This document shows, piece after piece, positions 34,816 through 46,626 of a DNA stretch of 64,000 nt. The notes beneath the pieces are model-generated. The model had not been told where the DNA came from. It worked only from the letters and a program-made list of their open reading frames with translations, and did no database searches. The stretch is from Rhodeus uyekii (taxonomy: Eukaryota; Chordata; Actinopteri; Cypriniformes; Acheilognathidae): NCBI GenBank assembly GCA_037043235.1, contig JAWRVZ010000132.1, positions 1,445,001 to 1,509,000 on the forward strand, in the 5' to 3' direction. The position numbers and the translations under genes are program-made. Every line of letters begins with the position of its first letter. Within the stretch, counting starts at the first letter, position 1.

Positions 34816-37800
34816 CTAGAGAAGATATAGAACCACATTACAACTTTTTTAAATAAATTGCCTTTATAATGTATCTTATTTATCATATATTCAACAGAAT
34901 AAAGTGCAAGATGGTTCATATGAGTTAGGTGTTTGTGCAAGCATGAGTGGCACAAATGATAGTAATGCTTGAATTGGCACAAAACGCTACTATTATAGCC
35001 TTCCTGCTCTACACAGAGCTGACGCCATTGTTTTAAATGTATCCAACAAACCAATAAAAATGTCAGTGTGTTTGACTAATAAAAAATCATCAGAACACAC
35101 GAGATGAACAGCATACCAGCACCAGTTTTTCTTAAAATACTTTAGCATATGCAGGTCTGTGGTGTCTCGACTGAGCTCAGATCAACAGAAAGCGTCCCAC
35201 TCTAGGAACACACTGTCCGTCAGCCTCCATATGCCACCAGCCCACCGACCAAATGAAAAACCTTATTAATAGATTCCCTGTCAAAGAGTATTCACGTCCC
35301 CGCCGAAAGCAGTGTGTACAGATCACCGAATGAGTCATGCTGAGAAATCCTTCGGCTTCTTCAGAAGCGTCTGGAGGAGATGGCATCACGGCGGAGGATA
35401 GGTGTCTCTATTTTGAGTCACCGCAATCCCCATGGAGCCGAGGCACGTAGCAAATGCAAAAGGCAGCGAGGCAGTGTGGCTGATGGACAGGGTCGGTCAA
35501 ATGAAACGAGAAGGCTGTGAATTACTTGAAGCACATGAAGCATCTTTGGGAGTAAGTAAGTTGGCAGCACACTAGTAAAGTCAGTCGAAAGCAAACTTGG
35601 TTTTATCAGGAATAGCATTAGAGAGACTAAATTCTTCTTCAGAATAAGAATTAGAATAAATTACAGATGGAAAAAACAGCCGCCACAGGAAGTTTGACAG
35701 AGAATATAAGGTCACCTCTCCGGATGACTCGGTTAACATCTGCTTATGACACCCTCACATATTTGGAGGGTCTCTGGAGTTTGAGAAGTAATTACACTCG
35801 GATGAGGTTTCGGATTCAATCAGATTGAATATAGAAGTGGGAGAGAATATCAGTACTGTGTGTGATTAATGCTAGGGAGCATTATAAGATGCTGAGATAT
35901 TTAAAACGTTGTGTTTATATCATGCCCTTTGAATCTGAATGGATTTAGACTCGTCTTAGTGACAGTAATCGTTTGATTTTATTCACCAAAAACACATTTT
36001 TGGATTGGCTTAAAGACCAGTTGGTGGCACCTAGGGTGTCAAAGTTTTGTTGGTTAAAGGGTACACTTAAAGGGATAGTTTATACAAAAATTAAACGATT
36101 CTGTCATTGTTCATTCACCCTCAAGTTGTTACAAACCTGTATGAATTTCTTTCTTCAAAAGAAGATATTTTGAAAAATGCTGGTGAACCTCATTGACTTC
36201 CATAGACTTTTGTATTAAAAGGCTATGGCATTTTGTATCCTTTTATATTATATTGAATTTCTGCATGCTCATTTTATTGATCAAATTTAGCACTTTTATG
36301 GAAATAATTATCATTAAAATCTCACAAATTCTCATAAATGAACATCTCGTGGGTTTCTAATCAAAATATGACTTTCTGTTACAAAACATGTGCACTTAAA
36401 GCATGTTTATCTGGCATTTTGGGAGACAAGAAAACAGGGAGAGAAATTATATATTAACATTTATATGAACATATTGCCAATTATTACACTTCTTTTTTTC
36501 ATAGCCCCAAAGAACAGATAAACATGCCAATTAGATACAGTGCATGGTACTGTAAGGCATGTTGTGCGGTAGGATGAGGAAAGCATAAAGGAATGACTTA
36601 AACTTACTTTAATGACCAAAACATAAAAAAACACTATAAATACAAAAAACAAAACAAAAGGGCACATCTGGTGCAAAAACAGCGGAATATGTACAAGACC
36701 AAAACACAACGACAGAAAAAGACAGAGGGAAACACAATAAAATATATATACACAAGGGACGATTAGACACAGGTGACAAGACTGTAGTGATGATTACAGG
36801 ACAGGTGAATGGAAACACACAGGGAGAATCACGTGAGGAAACAGGAAGTGGTTGGAGACAAGACACAACTGTGACAGGTACATTGTATTGAATGGGACTT
36901 CCCATGTATGGCTTCTTTACCCACAAATAATTCATTCCACTACATCTGTCATAACATAGTTTAGGATCATCTTGATAAATGTTTAGTTTAAAAAAATCCA
37001 GAAACCTAACAATTAATTGGTAAAGGATTGGCCTATACATGCCATTTCATGCCTTTTAGTCCTGGTGTCCACTACAGTAAATATGAGTAAAATATCTCTT
37101 CATATGTTTTTATGCTTTATGCAATGTAAGGACATGAATTCAAAACACTTATTTTTCTGGGATATTGCTTTATTTATCATACTATGGAAGTCAATGGGAG
37201 CCATCAACTGTTTGGTTATCTATATCCAGTGAGTCTTGGAAGGATTTATGGATTAATGTCAATTAACAGATGTTAGGATTTCAGAATTTATTCATTTAGA
37301 AGATAAACACCAAAGAGTTTAGATCAAAATCCAATCACAGAAGACCGAGCAGAATGTTTTTCCATGCTAGAACTGTTAACCTCCCATAAATACAAGGTAG
37401 ATGATGAGATTATTCAGACAGACACTGGTCTGCATTTCATCAGCCCTACGATGGGACTGCAAGGAGCAATTATTGTCTTATTAGAGTCATGTTTCAAAGA
37501 CAGGAAGACTAAATCATTATCTTTAGCAAAAACAACTCCTATTATCAAAGAGAGCGAGAAAATGTGAGGCAGAAAACAAGTTCGAGAGAGAACGAGACAA
37601 AAAAAAAACACCATGACGGCTGACAAGGGAACTTTTTAGCACTAGTATTTATTTATTTAATTTTTTTTCAGAGTCATTTGAGAAACAATGGTGCTCTGAG
37701 ACGAAGTTACTTTGGGGGTAGCTGACGCTAATTGGCAATGGGAGTATTGGCTAGTCTCCCACTTTCAAAATAATTAGTAAAGCACACAGCACAATCTCAC

Positions 37801-37926
37801 ACCCGGAATTAAACGAACCGCACTGGAGCCCTTAGCAACCTCTCTGCCTAGTAACTTAAGAGCGGAAAGGAAAAGATTTTGATTAGCTGCAGCTGAACTT
37901 CAGCTGTGAAATATTTAATATCATTA
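34816..37926. other. Intronic DNA with scattered repeat pieces
   Basis: Besides the MITE arm at 36067, the tract 36595-36880 (AAACACAATAAAATATATAT, CACACAGGGAGAATCACGTG) resembles the interior of the LTR-like element at 60241. 35170-35900 is non-repetitive and of balanced composition. No exon was recognised. Confidence 0.35.
36067..36235 (+). repeat. Left arm of the TTAAAGGGA MITE family
   Basis: It starts TTAAAGGGATAGTTTATAC and continues with GATTCTGTCATTGTTCATTC, ACAAACCTGTATGAATTTCT and ATTGACTTCCATAGAC. The right arm is missing. A short related piece (CTATGGAAGTCAATGGGAGC) lies near 37182. Confidence 0.65.
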
Positions 37927-38321
37927 GGGGCCGTTCACAAGGAACATTCACGCTTTTCCATTCCAATGTGCTACTTTTCCATTGTTTAGAGGGACATCTA
38001 TGACTATTGCTTTTTAAACTTTAGCAACTTTTACACGGAGTGCCGCTCATTATTGTCGGTTCCAAAACAGTGAACCAATCAAAAGACCCCGGAGACGGGA
38101 CAAGGGTTGCAAGCTTTTGTTTACAAACAACAAGCTATTGATGGCGTGGGAGGATGGGTTTAACCCAAAAGATCTCTGTCCTGTTGTTCTCTAAGCAGCA
38201 ACAATTTTTTTATCAAGGTCAAATGCCATAGCCAGTGCAATTATTTTTCCCATGTAAAAAAAAATCTATCTGTTCCACTGTTTTACATTTTTGCAAAGAA
38301 GGGTTTTGTGTGAACGGCCCC
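37927..38321. mobile_element. Harbinger-like MITE, 395 bp, TTA target duplication
   Basis: The ends GGGGCCGTTCACA (37927) and TGTGAACGGCCCC (to 38321) are perfect 13-base inverted repeats flanked on both sides by TTA (37924-37926, 38322-38324). A TTA/TAA duplication is the hallmark of PIF/Harbinger transposons. The interior has no transposase. Confidence 0.75.
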
Positions 38322-38472
38322 TTAGAAATCTATTAAATCTGTCTCTGTAAACTCTGTAAAGTTTTACGTCCATATGCATACAGAAACCACTTTTCACTTA
38401 AAGGACAAAATGTACACTTTTGTGATGTATTATGGTCTATTTTCCCCTCAGATGAATTCAAAATGTGCATTC

Positions 38473-38596
38473 ACATTTATGCATTTGGCAGACGCTTTTA
38501 TCCAAATGCATTCTAGAAACACATTGAATCAGTTCTTGCTTTCCCTGGGATCGAACATTAAACACCAATGCTCTACTGAATGAGCTACAGGAAAGT
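38473..38596 (-). repeat. tRNA-derived SINE, - orientation
   Basis: The tail (GCATTTGGCAGACGCTTTTA) and degenerate B and A boxes (CTTTCCCTGGGATCGAAC, GCTCTACTGAATGAGCTACA) are in the same order as in the other SINE copies, reversed. It lies about 900 bases before the first coding exon of cdk18. Confidence 0.78.
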
Positions 38597-39498
38597 GATG
38601 TTGAAAAATGATGAACAAAGAAAATGTTAGTAAAAACGTCCTGCATCAAAACTATCATCTCTTTAAAAAAAAAATTGTACCGTACAGAAAGCATTGATGT
38701 TGGACGGATAAGAACATATCTACCCAGAGAAAACTGTATTGCTCAGAGGTTGCACTTTTATAGCTCATGAGACTTTGGTAAAATAAAAATAGACACTAAT
38801 GGGTCAACCTAAATGACCAGAAGTAAAGCTCCAAAATTACATACTGTATAGTTTCAATATATACTGTATTGAAACTTGAAAAAAGTATGTTTTATATGCT
38901 ATGATTATAGTTTGAATTAAATTCGAACAGATTTCATCCGCCATGTTGTCATTGTCATGTGACCTATGACGTCAGATGTGTCGCTTCACCTCCATTTACA
39001 AATCCTCTCCTGTGGCCTCAAGGGATAGTAAAGTGTCCATCAAATGTGCACGTCAGAATCTCACCACAAGTATTAGGTCATCTGGGTACTTTTCACTTAC
39101 ATTGTTAAAATAAGTGTGCGAATAGCAGCTCAGACCATTTGTACTTGGAAGAATTTCAAGAGTTCACACTGAGATCTACGACTTTTGATTGCAGACTTAT
39201 CTTGCTTTTGTGTAATCAACACCAAACTTGGCTCTCTGACAGAGCGTTAAAGCAGCCAGCGATGACAGAAGAGAGGCAAATCTTTGCAAAAAAGTTGTAA
39301 ACATTGAGTCAATCTCAGTTTAATTCAACTATATTATGAAAGACAACAGCACAAGAGCCCAATAATATCATGACAGCTTTCATGTAGAGAGCACAACAGG
39401 AATGTCATCTTCTCATTTTCAGAAATGAAGAAAATAAAATAAGCAGCACATCACTCAAACTGTTCTTGCATCCTCCACAGGACTACTGGTCCAGCGAC

Positions 39499-39616
39499 AT
39501 GAACAAGATGAAGAACTTCAAGAGGCGTTTCTCACTTTCCGTGCCACGAACAGAGACGATAGAGGAGAACGAGTTCACAGAACAGATAAACCAGCTCAAC
39601 ATTTGCTGCAATGATG
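39499..39616 (+). CDS. cdk18: cdk18 coding exon 1: N-terminal regulatory segment
   Basis: This is the first coding exon of cyclin-dependent kinase 18 (PCTAIRE-3), a Ser/Thr kinase of the PCTAIRE group (CDK16-18) that is activated by cyclin partners and PKA and is prominent in brain. The exon begins after the acceptor TCCTCCACAG (ends 39480) with 18 untranslated bases. The ATG at 39499 starts MNKMKNFKRRFSLSVPRTET, essentially as in mammalian CDK18, which sets the start and separates it from CDK16 and CDK17. Ser-12 in KRRFS is the conserved PKA site. The following ENEFTEQINQLN keeps the family's FTEQ segment but is a few residues shorter than the human form. The donor is GTACGG at 39617, a weak consensus, and the exon ends in phase 1 after 39 codons. 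Confidence 0.93.
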
Positions 39617-40554
39617 GTACGGTTTTCCTATTTCCCTTTAACATTCATTCTCTCATTCAAACCCACTGAAATAAACAAGAATTATTATATGGATCATACC
39701 TGATGCTGATACTACCCAGAAAGTTGCTAAAAAGTTTAAATCCATAATGGAGGCGCACCATGTGGCGCAATAAGAAATGTAGCTTTATCGGTGTCTGGCA
39801 AAGCTGAAAGTAAATGAGAAGGGTAAATAAATAATACACCATAATCACAGATAGTCCAGACACGATTTGATTTCTCAGAGGGCGCCTGTGTTTTTTTTCC
39901 AAATCTAACATGTCTGGTGTTTTTTGGCTGAAAAAATAAAAATAAATCATAATAATAATATTTCTGTGAAACACAAAAGCACCTGACCTCCTGGGGGAAA
40001 ACTAGTCCCGTCCAAACAGGGCTTTAGTCTAATCCTACAAAATGAACTGTTTGCTTTTTGTTAATTTTATGCATAATGAAGTATTTATAATTACAAAATA
40101 TTTTTTTTCCTAATTTGGGCATCTATGATGAAAACTAATTCTCCGAACAACTGAACAAACCAGTTTTATTGCAGTCCATTAATCCTTACGTGGATTTTCT
40201 AATTTAATTAATGCAGAAAGAAACTATGAAACTGAATCACCACACGTTTAATTTTCGTAATGTAACTTTCATATAAAACATAATAGTTAGATAATGAAGG
40301 GTGGGGCTTTATTTTATCCATTAGTATTTGCATGGATTATGAAAAGTGGGAAATGATTAGTTAATATTATTTTTCCCAAGCCATGCTGCATCAGTTCATC
40401 GGGACAAAAAAACATATTTTAGCAATATTGTTTTCCAGATTTGACCCTGGTTCTCGCTGAAACAGAAAAAATGATAAGTAATGCTGATTAACAGAAAGAA
40501 ACCCCTCTTGATGCTCTCCAGCTATTTTGAAATTGCGAAATTAGATAATTAATA

Positions 40555-40895
40555 TACTGTTCAAAAGTGTAGGGTATGCACATTTACATTTATGCATTTA
40601 GCAGACGCTTTTATCCAAAGTGACTTACATTGCATTCAAGAAACACATTAACATTTTAATCTTTTCTTGCTCTCCCTGGGAATCGAACCCATGACCTTCG
40701 TGTTGCAAGCGCCACACTCTACCGTTTGAGATACAGAAAAGTACATTTGTTTGAAAGAAATTAATACTTTTAAACAGCAAGAATGCTTTAAATTGATCAG
40801 GAGATATGAAAGACGTTTATAATGTTACAAAAGAGTTCTATTTTAAATAAAAGCTGTTTTTTTTACTTTCTATTCATACTATCATATTTGATCCT
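40555..40895 (+). repeat. Dispersed repeat family A (CTGTTCAAAAGTG...), copy 1, interrupted by a SINE
   Basis: CTGTTCAAAAGTGTAGGG is separated by the SINE at 40580-40741 from GAAAGAAATTAATACTTTTA, TTTATAATGTTACAAAAGAG and AATAAAAGCTGTTTTTT. The same blocks in the same order occur at 44652-44832 and 62160-62610, and degenerately at 42296-42560. I recall it as a very common cyprinid repeat. Confidence 0.7.
40580..40741 (-). repeat. tRNA-derived SINE, - orientation, nested in repeat family A
   Basis: This is the most complete SINE copy of the three: tail GCAGACGCTTTTATCCAAAG, B box on the - strand (GGTTCGATTCCC), and A-box-like TATCTCAAACGGTAGAG. ACATTT occurs at both borders, either a short target duplication or the SINE's own end repeat. 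Confidence 0.82.
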
Positions 40896-42295
40896 GAAAA
40901 GTGAGCAATTATTGGTTAATATTCTTTTTCTCATGCCATGCAGCTTGGATTAGGTCATCAGGACAGAAAAACAATTTAATTGGAAAATCTACTACATCTT
41001 AATTACATTTTTTTTTTAAACAGCCTTGTTCCTGTTAAAGCGTTAGCTCCTCCAAAGCTAAAAATTCTGTCATTGATGACTGACCCTTTTTGTTACTCTC
41101 CAAAACACAAATGAAGATGTTTTTGTGTGTGAAATCAGAGAGCTTTCTGTCTCTCTATTGACAGCTACGCAACTTTCAAGCCCCAGAAAAGTAATAAAGA
41201 CATCATTAAAGTAATCCATGTGACTTCAGTGGTTTAACTAACCTTATAAGTCAACAAAAGGCATTCAAAGCCTATTCAAAATCTTTTCTTTTTTTATACA
41301 ATCAGGATTCTTAGTTGAGAAAGTAAATAGTGTCAGTTTTTAAGCCAACCGAGGCTACCTTGTCTCCATTTAAAGCCCTTTGGATTGTTCTGAAATGGAA
41401 TGGGATCTCGCAAAGCTGCCGGGAGAGTGAGCGGTCCATAAGAGTTTGATAATCTCTCTAAGAGATGGGAGAGAGATGAGCCTAGAGGCCTGTGAGGACC
41501 TGCGGTGGTCAGGGCCACTCAAGAGAAGATGAGGAGGAAACGGGACTCTGACTCTCCAGCGTCTTTGCTCTTCACTCACAAATTGCAGTGGTGGTTATCA
41601 TTGAGCCTGCATTATTAATGCAGAGGTAATAGTACTATTCTGCTCTGCTGTCAGGCTCTATGGTCTTAACGCCTTCTCAAGTCCATATTAAATCGAATTT
41701 CAAGGGAGAGACTACAAGTAGGACCACTTTAAGAATTTAAGGCAGTGAAAGATCTACAGGGGTTTTTGCAATATAACTGCGGTCATGCAATATAAATCCA
41801 TAATGCTTGTTATTGGCTTAGTCGGTCTCTTGTTTAACTCTAAAGAATGAGACTTTATACTCTTTATTTTGAATTCCAATCAACTTCATGTGATCAAAAA
41901 TGCACCATACTATGGTAACTGGGAACAAGAAAGCAAGCAAGCATAAAACAATGATCAGGGGTTCATTTTCTTTCTTAGTTTGATTTATCTAGGCATATAT
42001 TGTGCTTCAAAACAAATGGGCCAAGACCAAAGATGGTCTCAGACTGATTTACATTGAACTCTGGATGCATTTGATGTGAATGCAATCTGAGCCAGTGCAT
42101 CAGAGAGTCCCTTCTGTAACAGATACAGTATGCTGGCCACCGAGCACATGCAGCACTTGAGGGATCTTTAGATGAAATCTGTGGGTCAGAACATCACTGT
42201 AATTGATCAAGTTTCACCCTTGATTATTTATTGTCACTGAAAATTGTATTATGGACGTTTCGTGCATTTCAAAACCTGCACATTTTTACCCATCA

Positions 42296-42560
42296 TGTTC
42301 AAATTTATACAATTTTAATGACCACAAATTGGATGCATCAAACTGATCAAAAGTGAGACGAAAGACATTTATAATTTATGCTTTATACTATTCATTATTT
42401 ATCAAAGTATCTGCAGATTGCGCAAAAAATATTAGGTAGCACGTGTGTTTTCAACACTGATAATAAGAAATGCGTCTTGAGTACCAAATCAGCAATATGT
42501 AATAGCTGCCATAAATTCATTTTTGCCATCACAGAAAGGAAATACATTTTAAAGGAGGCC
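42296..42560 (+). repeat. Dispersed repeat family A, degenerate copy
   Basis: GATGCATCAAACTGATCAAA, GACATTTATAATTTATGC, AACACTGATAATAAGAAATG and CATCACAGAAAGG follow the order seen in the copy at 62160-62610. It is heavily diverged. Confidence 0.5.
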
Positions 42561-43499
42561 TATTATCCCTCTTTTTACAAGTTGTGACATAAGCCTCAGG
42601 TGTCCCCAGAATGTGTGTGAGAAGTTTCAGTTTAACATGCCGTTTTCATGCCGTTTTCGTGCACGTATCTGAAAAAAATGCAAAAGAAAAACAGAAAATC
42701 ACTCACTGCTCTTGATTGAATTAAATGTAATATGAATACATATTTGAAAGTCTTTCTTTGCTGTTAAATTCTCTGGTGAGTAGATAAACGTGGCGGACTG
42801 TGTACTGCTCACTTAGGGTGGAACGGTTTGTTCTAAGACACTGCGTATGATTTATGGCGATTTTTACCATTATAAAGCGGTTCTGTACAAACACTGCCAT
42901 CACATTTGCAACATTTATGTTCAAAAACCACGTAAAAGTGAATAGAAAGTTTTTTAAATTATACTATTTCATTAAAAAATTTAAAAAGTTCATTAACAGC
43001 TATTTCTGTATTATTCCCCCAACTAAATGCAGGCTTGCTAAGCATAAGAGATTTAAAATATATATTTTTAAAAATCTTAATGACTCGAAACGTTTGAACG
43101 GTAGCATAAACAGCACACAGACATTCTGACCAATGAAAAGACTCAAAATATGTACATTTTTTAAATGCTGTCCAGTGAGAGAATGCAAGTTTGTGACAAT
43201 TTACTCTATTTTGCAACAAATAAACAGATCAAAGATCTGAAAAAGCCCTCTGACCGAAGCCACAGCAAACACACAAACAGCAACTGCAATTTAGTGGCAT
43301 TAAATCAGAGGAATCCACCTCTAAACGGCATGCAAATACAAAACAAACTGTGCCTCTTCCTGTCTAAGCTAGCAGTACTTTGTTAGAATAGGCTGCCCTG
43401 TGAAACAGACTTTGTTGAAAGTCAAAAGTCTAGTTACACAAGACTGAATAAACTCATACTCAGAAGCGAAACTGGGTGATGAACCCTCGGCCCATGGCA

Positions 43500-43900
43500 G
43501 GGCGGGGATTTGGACCTTGTTGCATGTCGGGAACAAAACATTTGTTTGGGGAGCAATCAGGCTCCTCGGCTGTCTGTCTGAGGCAGCTGTTTCCACAACG
43601 CCCCATTTTTCCTCCAACGCGGACCAGCTGCTCTGATTGGCTACGGGTAAGCCACGCTGTTGCTTCCTCCAACCCCGGGAGAGACGGCAGCGGCGGAGAC
43701 AGCTGGAGTTTGGAAGGAGAAAGCGAATCCGAGGACAGGCGGGGAGAAGATGCAAGAGCAGATTTCTTCTATTTACCCGTTCCCTTCCCTCCAGCAGCGA
43801 ATGAACCTCCAAGCCAAGCGTGGAGGGAGAAACGTCTGCAGTTCAGGATGGAAAAAGGCGACGGAAGCGCCTTGAGAAATGGAACGCTTCGTTCCAATTT
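43500..43900 (+). promoter_or_regulatory. GC-richer intronic tract, possible alternative promoter
   Basis: This stretch between cdk18 coding exons 1 and 2 is clearly richer in G+C and CpG than its flanks. It carries an inverted CCAAT box (CTGATTGGCT, about 43632-43641), E-box-like CAGCTG sequences and a long purine-rich segment with GGCGG repeats. No dispersed-repeat signature was seen in it. Both strands have fairly long open frames, as expected of GC-rich DNA, but none resembles a known protein. It could be an internal cdk18 promoter or an enhancer. No convincing donor site was found to define a first exon. Confidence 0.3.
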
Positions 43901-44651
43901 ACTCATCTATATACCTAAGATTATTAGATCTCAATTACCGCAAGGTTAATGTGGAAGAAACCAATCCAAGTCATGTTAGGGAGTCAGACCTCATATTTCC
44001 TCTCTGCCAGCACGTCTACCTCCATTATCTCATTATATTTGTGATGTATCGCTGATCGAGATGCAACAGAGTAATTCTCCATGGAGAGATACACATGATG
44101 GAGTCATCATGCAAATGTTGGCAGCAGTCTTTTAGTTAACAAGTGTTTCTTGATTACCACAAAGATGTAAGCTATATTTAATGATAATGCTTCCAAAATG
44201 GCTTTTCGACAGATTCCTTGGAGGGTTCGAATATAATTACAGACCCAGAAACACCCACACAGCGAGATGGCTTTTATAAGCACACTAAATCTCATTGAGT
44301 AGTTTATACCGTAAAGGATGAATGTAATGTTTGTTAGGCAGAATTGAAAGGAGAGGCATCTCATTTAGAGACAGCCATCGAAATAACCACCAGCTGTCGT
44401 GTGGCCCTCTGGCTAGGCATGAATGAAAAGTGTGCTCGTTTCTGATGAAAAACGTTAAGGATTGCAGTGTCTGGATAGTTTCGCTCAGAGGTACGAATCA
44501 AAACAGTCATACAAACACCACAACAAGGAACCAGGTGTTCAGGTGTGCATAAAATAGCTTATATTCAAGCACACACATCATGAGAAAAATAACTAGATCA
44601 AAGAGGACCTGAGGCTCTTTAGTTGACAGTTTAAATTGTTTTGTTTCTGTA

Positions 44652-44832
44652 CACTACTGTTCAAAAGTGACGGGTAAGTTTATATACTTTTATTCAGCAA
44701 GGATGCATTACATTGATCACAAGTGACAGTAAAGACATTTATAATGATTTAATTAAAAAAAAAAAGATTTCTTGAGCAGCAAATCATCATATTAGAACGA
44801 TTTCTGAAGGATCAACTTACACTGAAGACTGG
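44652..44832 (+). repeat. Dispersed repeat family A, copy
   Basis: CACTACTGTTCAAAAGTGAC, TTTTATTCAGCAAGGATGCA, GACAGTAAAGACATTTATAA and GATTTCTGAAGGATCAAC match the order of blocks at 62160-62610, with the middle deleted. A short GATA/GATG simple repeat follows at 44832-44868. Confidence 0.75.
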
Positions 44833-45169
44833 GATAGATAGATGGATTGATGGATGGATAGATAGATTTTTGTTAATAAGAAAAACCTTGGTTCAAACGC
44901 ATGTCACCTCATTTGCGTAACAGTATTATTAATTAATGAGGATGTCTAATGAGGAAGGCTAACAGTTTTCTGCATAATGAATTATGGTCCAGTGGTAAAA
45001 ATTTGACACTATTTGCCTAATATCTAATGACCTACTTTCAACTGAACACTCAAATCAATTCTGTATAATTAGCCGAGTGTGAACGCCACGTGTAATCCCT
45101 AAATGAAGCAAAATATCCCCAGCTAAGTTAAGAGTAAAATGAGCTTTACAAGCAGTTGCTCGCGGTTCA

Positions 45170-45295
45170 AACCTGCAAACCTTCCAGTTACTAGCCTAGA
45201 TCTTTAATCACCACCCCAGAGAAAGGTTCAGACCCGTAAGGCTACAGTAACACGGCTTATCAGTCATTCACCTCAACCACTGAGCCACCTTTGTT
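45170..45295 (-). repeat. Second type of tRNA-derived SINE, degenerate
   Basis: Read on the - strand it starts GTGGCTCAGTGGTTGAGG (an A-box-like sequence) and contains AGGTTTGCAGGTTTGAACC near a B-box position. The head differs from the SINE at 4294. It is diverged, and a transcribed tRNA is not expected. Confidence 0.5.
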
Positions 45296-45764
45296 TCAAT
45301 GACAGCTCGATTTCTCTGCATTATTAATGCGTTGAGAGCTTTTGTCTCCAAACAGAGGATGTCTACTTGAAAAAGGGAAGTTAGGCCTGGAATGAAAGCA
45401 TAGAAGAATTTTTCATTTCCTTTATTCAAAGTAATTCTATTTATGTCATCACTTACTCACCCTCATGATGTTGCAAACCTTAGGACTTCTGCAGTGACTT
45501 TTCAGTATGTTCTTAACTAAAAGAGTTTCATGAACATTCTCCAAAACATCTCCTTTTGTGAAAGACAGTTAAAGCCCAATCACACCAAGTGATTTTTTTT
45601 CCCAGCGGATGAATGATAAAAATACTGACAGCCAATCAGCATCTATCCATTCAGAGCATGACCTTGAGCATGTAAAGTGGCAGACGACAAAAATGCAGCG
45701 TGCATTTAGAATAAGCAGAACAATAATCCAACAACAAAAAAAACAATTTAAAAAAAGTGTTAAT

Positions 45765-46618
45765 TGGAGTTGAGCCGGATACTCGGCTGAAACGAGTATC
45801 CTGAACGGATAAAGCACTTTTGCTGAGTACGAGTATCATACGAGTGATACGAGTCAATATCTGTGCTCGGATTGAATAAAAATCCTCATTGGGTCGCTGA
45901 CTGTGTCTGCGTTCTGTGATAGGCTAGTCACAGCACCCCTCCCCCACACATACAGATTCGCTGTGTCCCGCTCTGTTGACTCACACACAGAACACTGAGA
46001 AGAGAACAGCTCTCTTTCTCTCTCTGTCTCTCCCTCAGTCACTCAGGTTCGCAGATCTTTTCCGTTAACGTTTAGGGTTTCTTCAGCTTCAGGTTTGTTT
46101 TTTATTTCAGTTTGTTTGTAGTACTTACTTATTAACCAGTAGAGTTCTGGTAAACGTGGTGTTTGTTCAGACGTGGTGCTTGGTAGAATGCGACTAGCGT
46201 TGCGTCTCTGCCTGTCAGAGTTTTTTTTAACCGTCTGCTGGCTCTAACCTGTTTTTTTACTTCACGCAAAAAATAATGATTAAAAATAATGATTTCTTCA
46301 TAATTGTAACCGCATGTGTTGTATTCATTGTTGCAAAACTTGTTCTGTATATAGTTTGTTTGTTATCGTGATCAAAACCATCGATCTGAAGCTCAATGCT
46401 GATGCTGTCATGTAAATAGTTTTCTAATTACCAATAAATATAACAATTTCTGATCAACCCATATCAATTGCATGATTAAAAATAACATACCGGTTAAAGC
46501 CCCGCCCACTTCAAGACAACCCGACCAGTTCCGGGTTAGGACCCGCCCAGTCCGACTACAGATACAGATAATTCATATGGTTAACAGATACAGATAATGC
46601 TGTACTCGCTCATCTCTG
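45765..46618. mobile_element. hAT-like non-autonomous element, 854 bp, 8-bp target duplication
   Basis: GTGTTAAT flanks both sides exactly (45757-45764 and 46619-46626), the 8-bp duplication typical of hAT transposons. The imperfect ends TGGAGTTGAGCCGGATAC and, inverted, CAGAGATGAGCGAGTAC match each other. The interior contains GAGTATC/ACGAG repeats on the left and CAGATACAGATAAT repeats on the right, a CT-rich stretch, and no transposase frame. Confidence 0.8.
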
Positions 46619-46626
46619 GTGTTAAT

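Noticed and set aside
43369..43812. 147-codon - strand open frame
   Set aside because: It lies in a GC-rich tract, resembles no known protein and overlaps + strand frames of similar length, so it is probably a compositional artefact.
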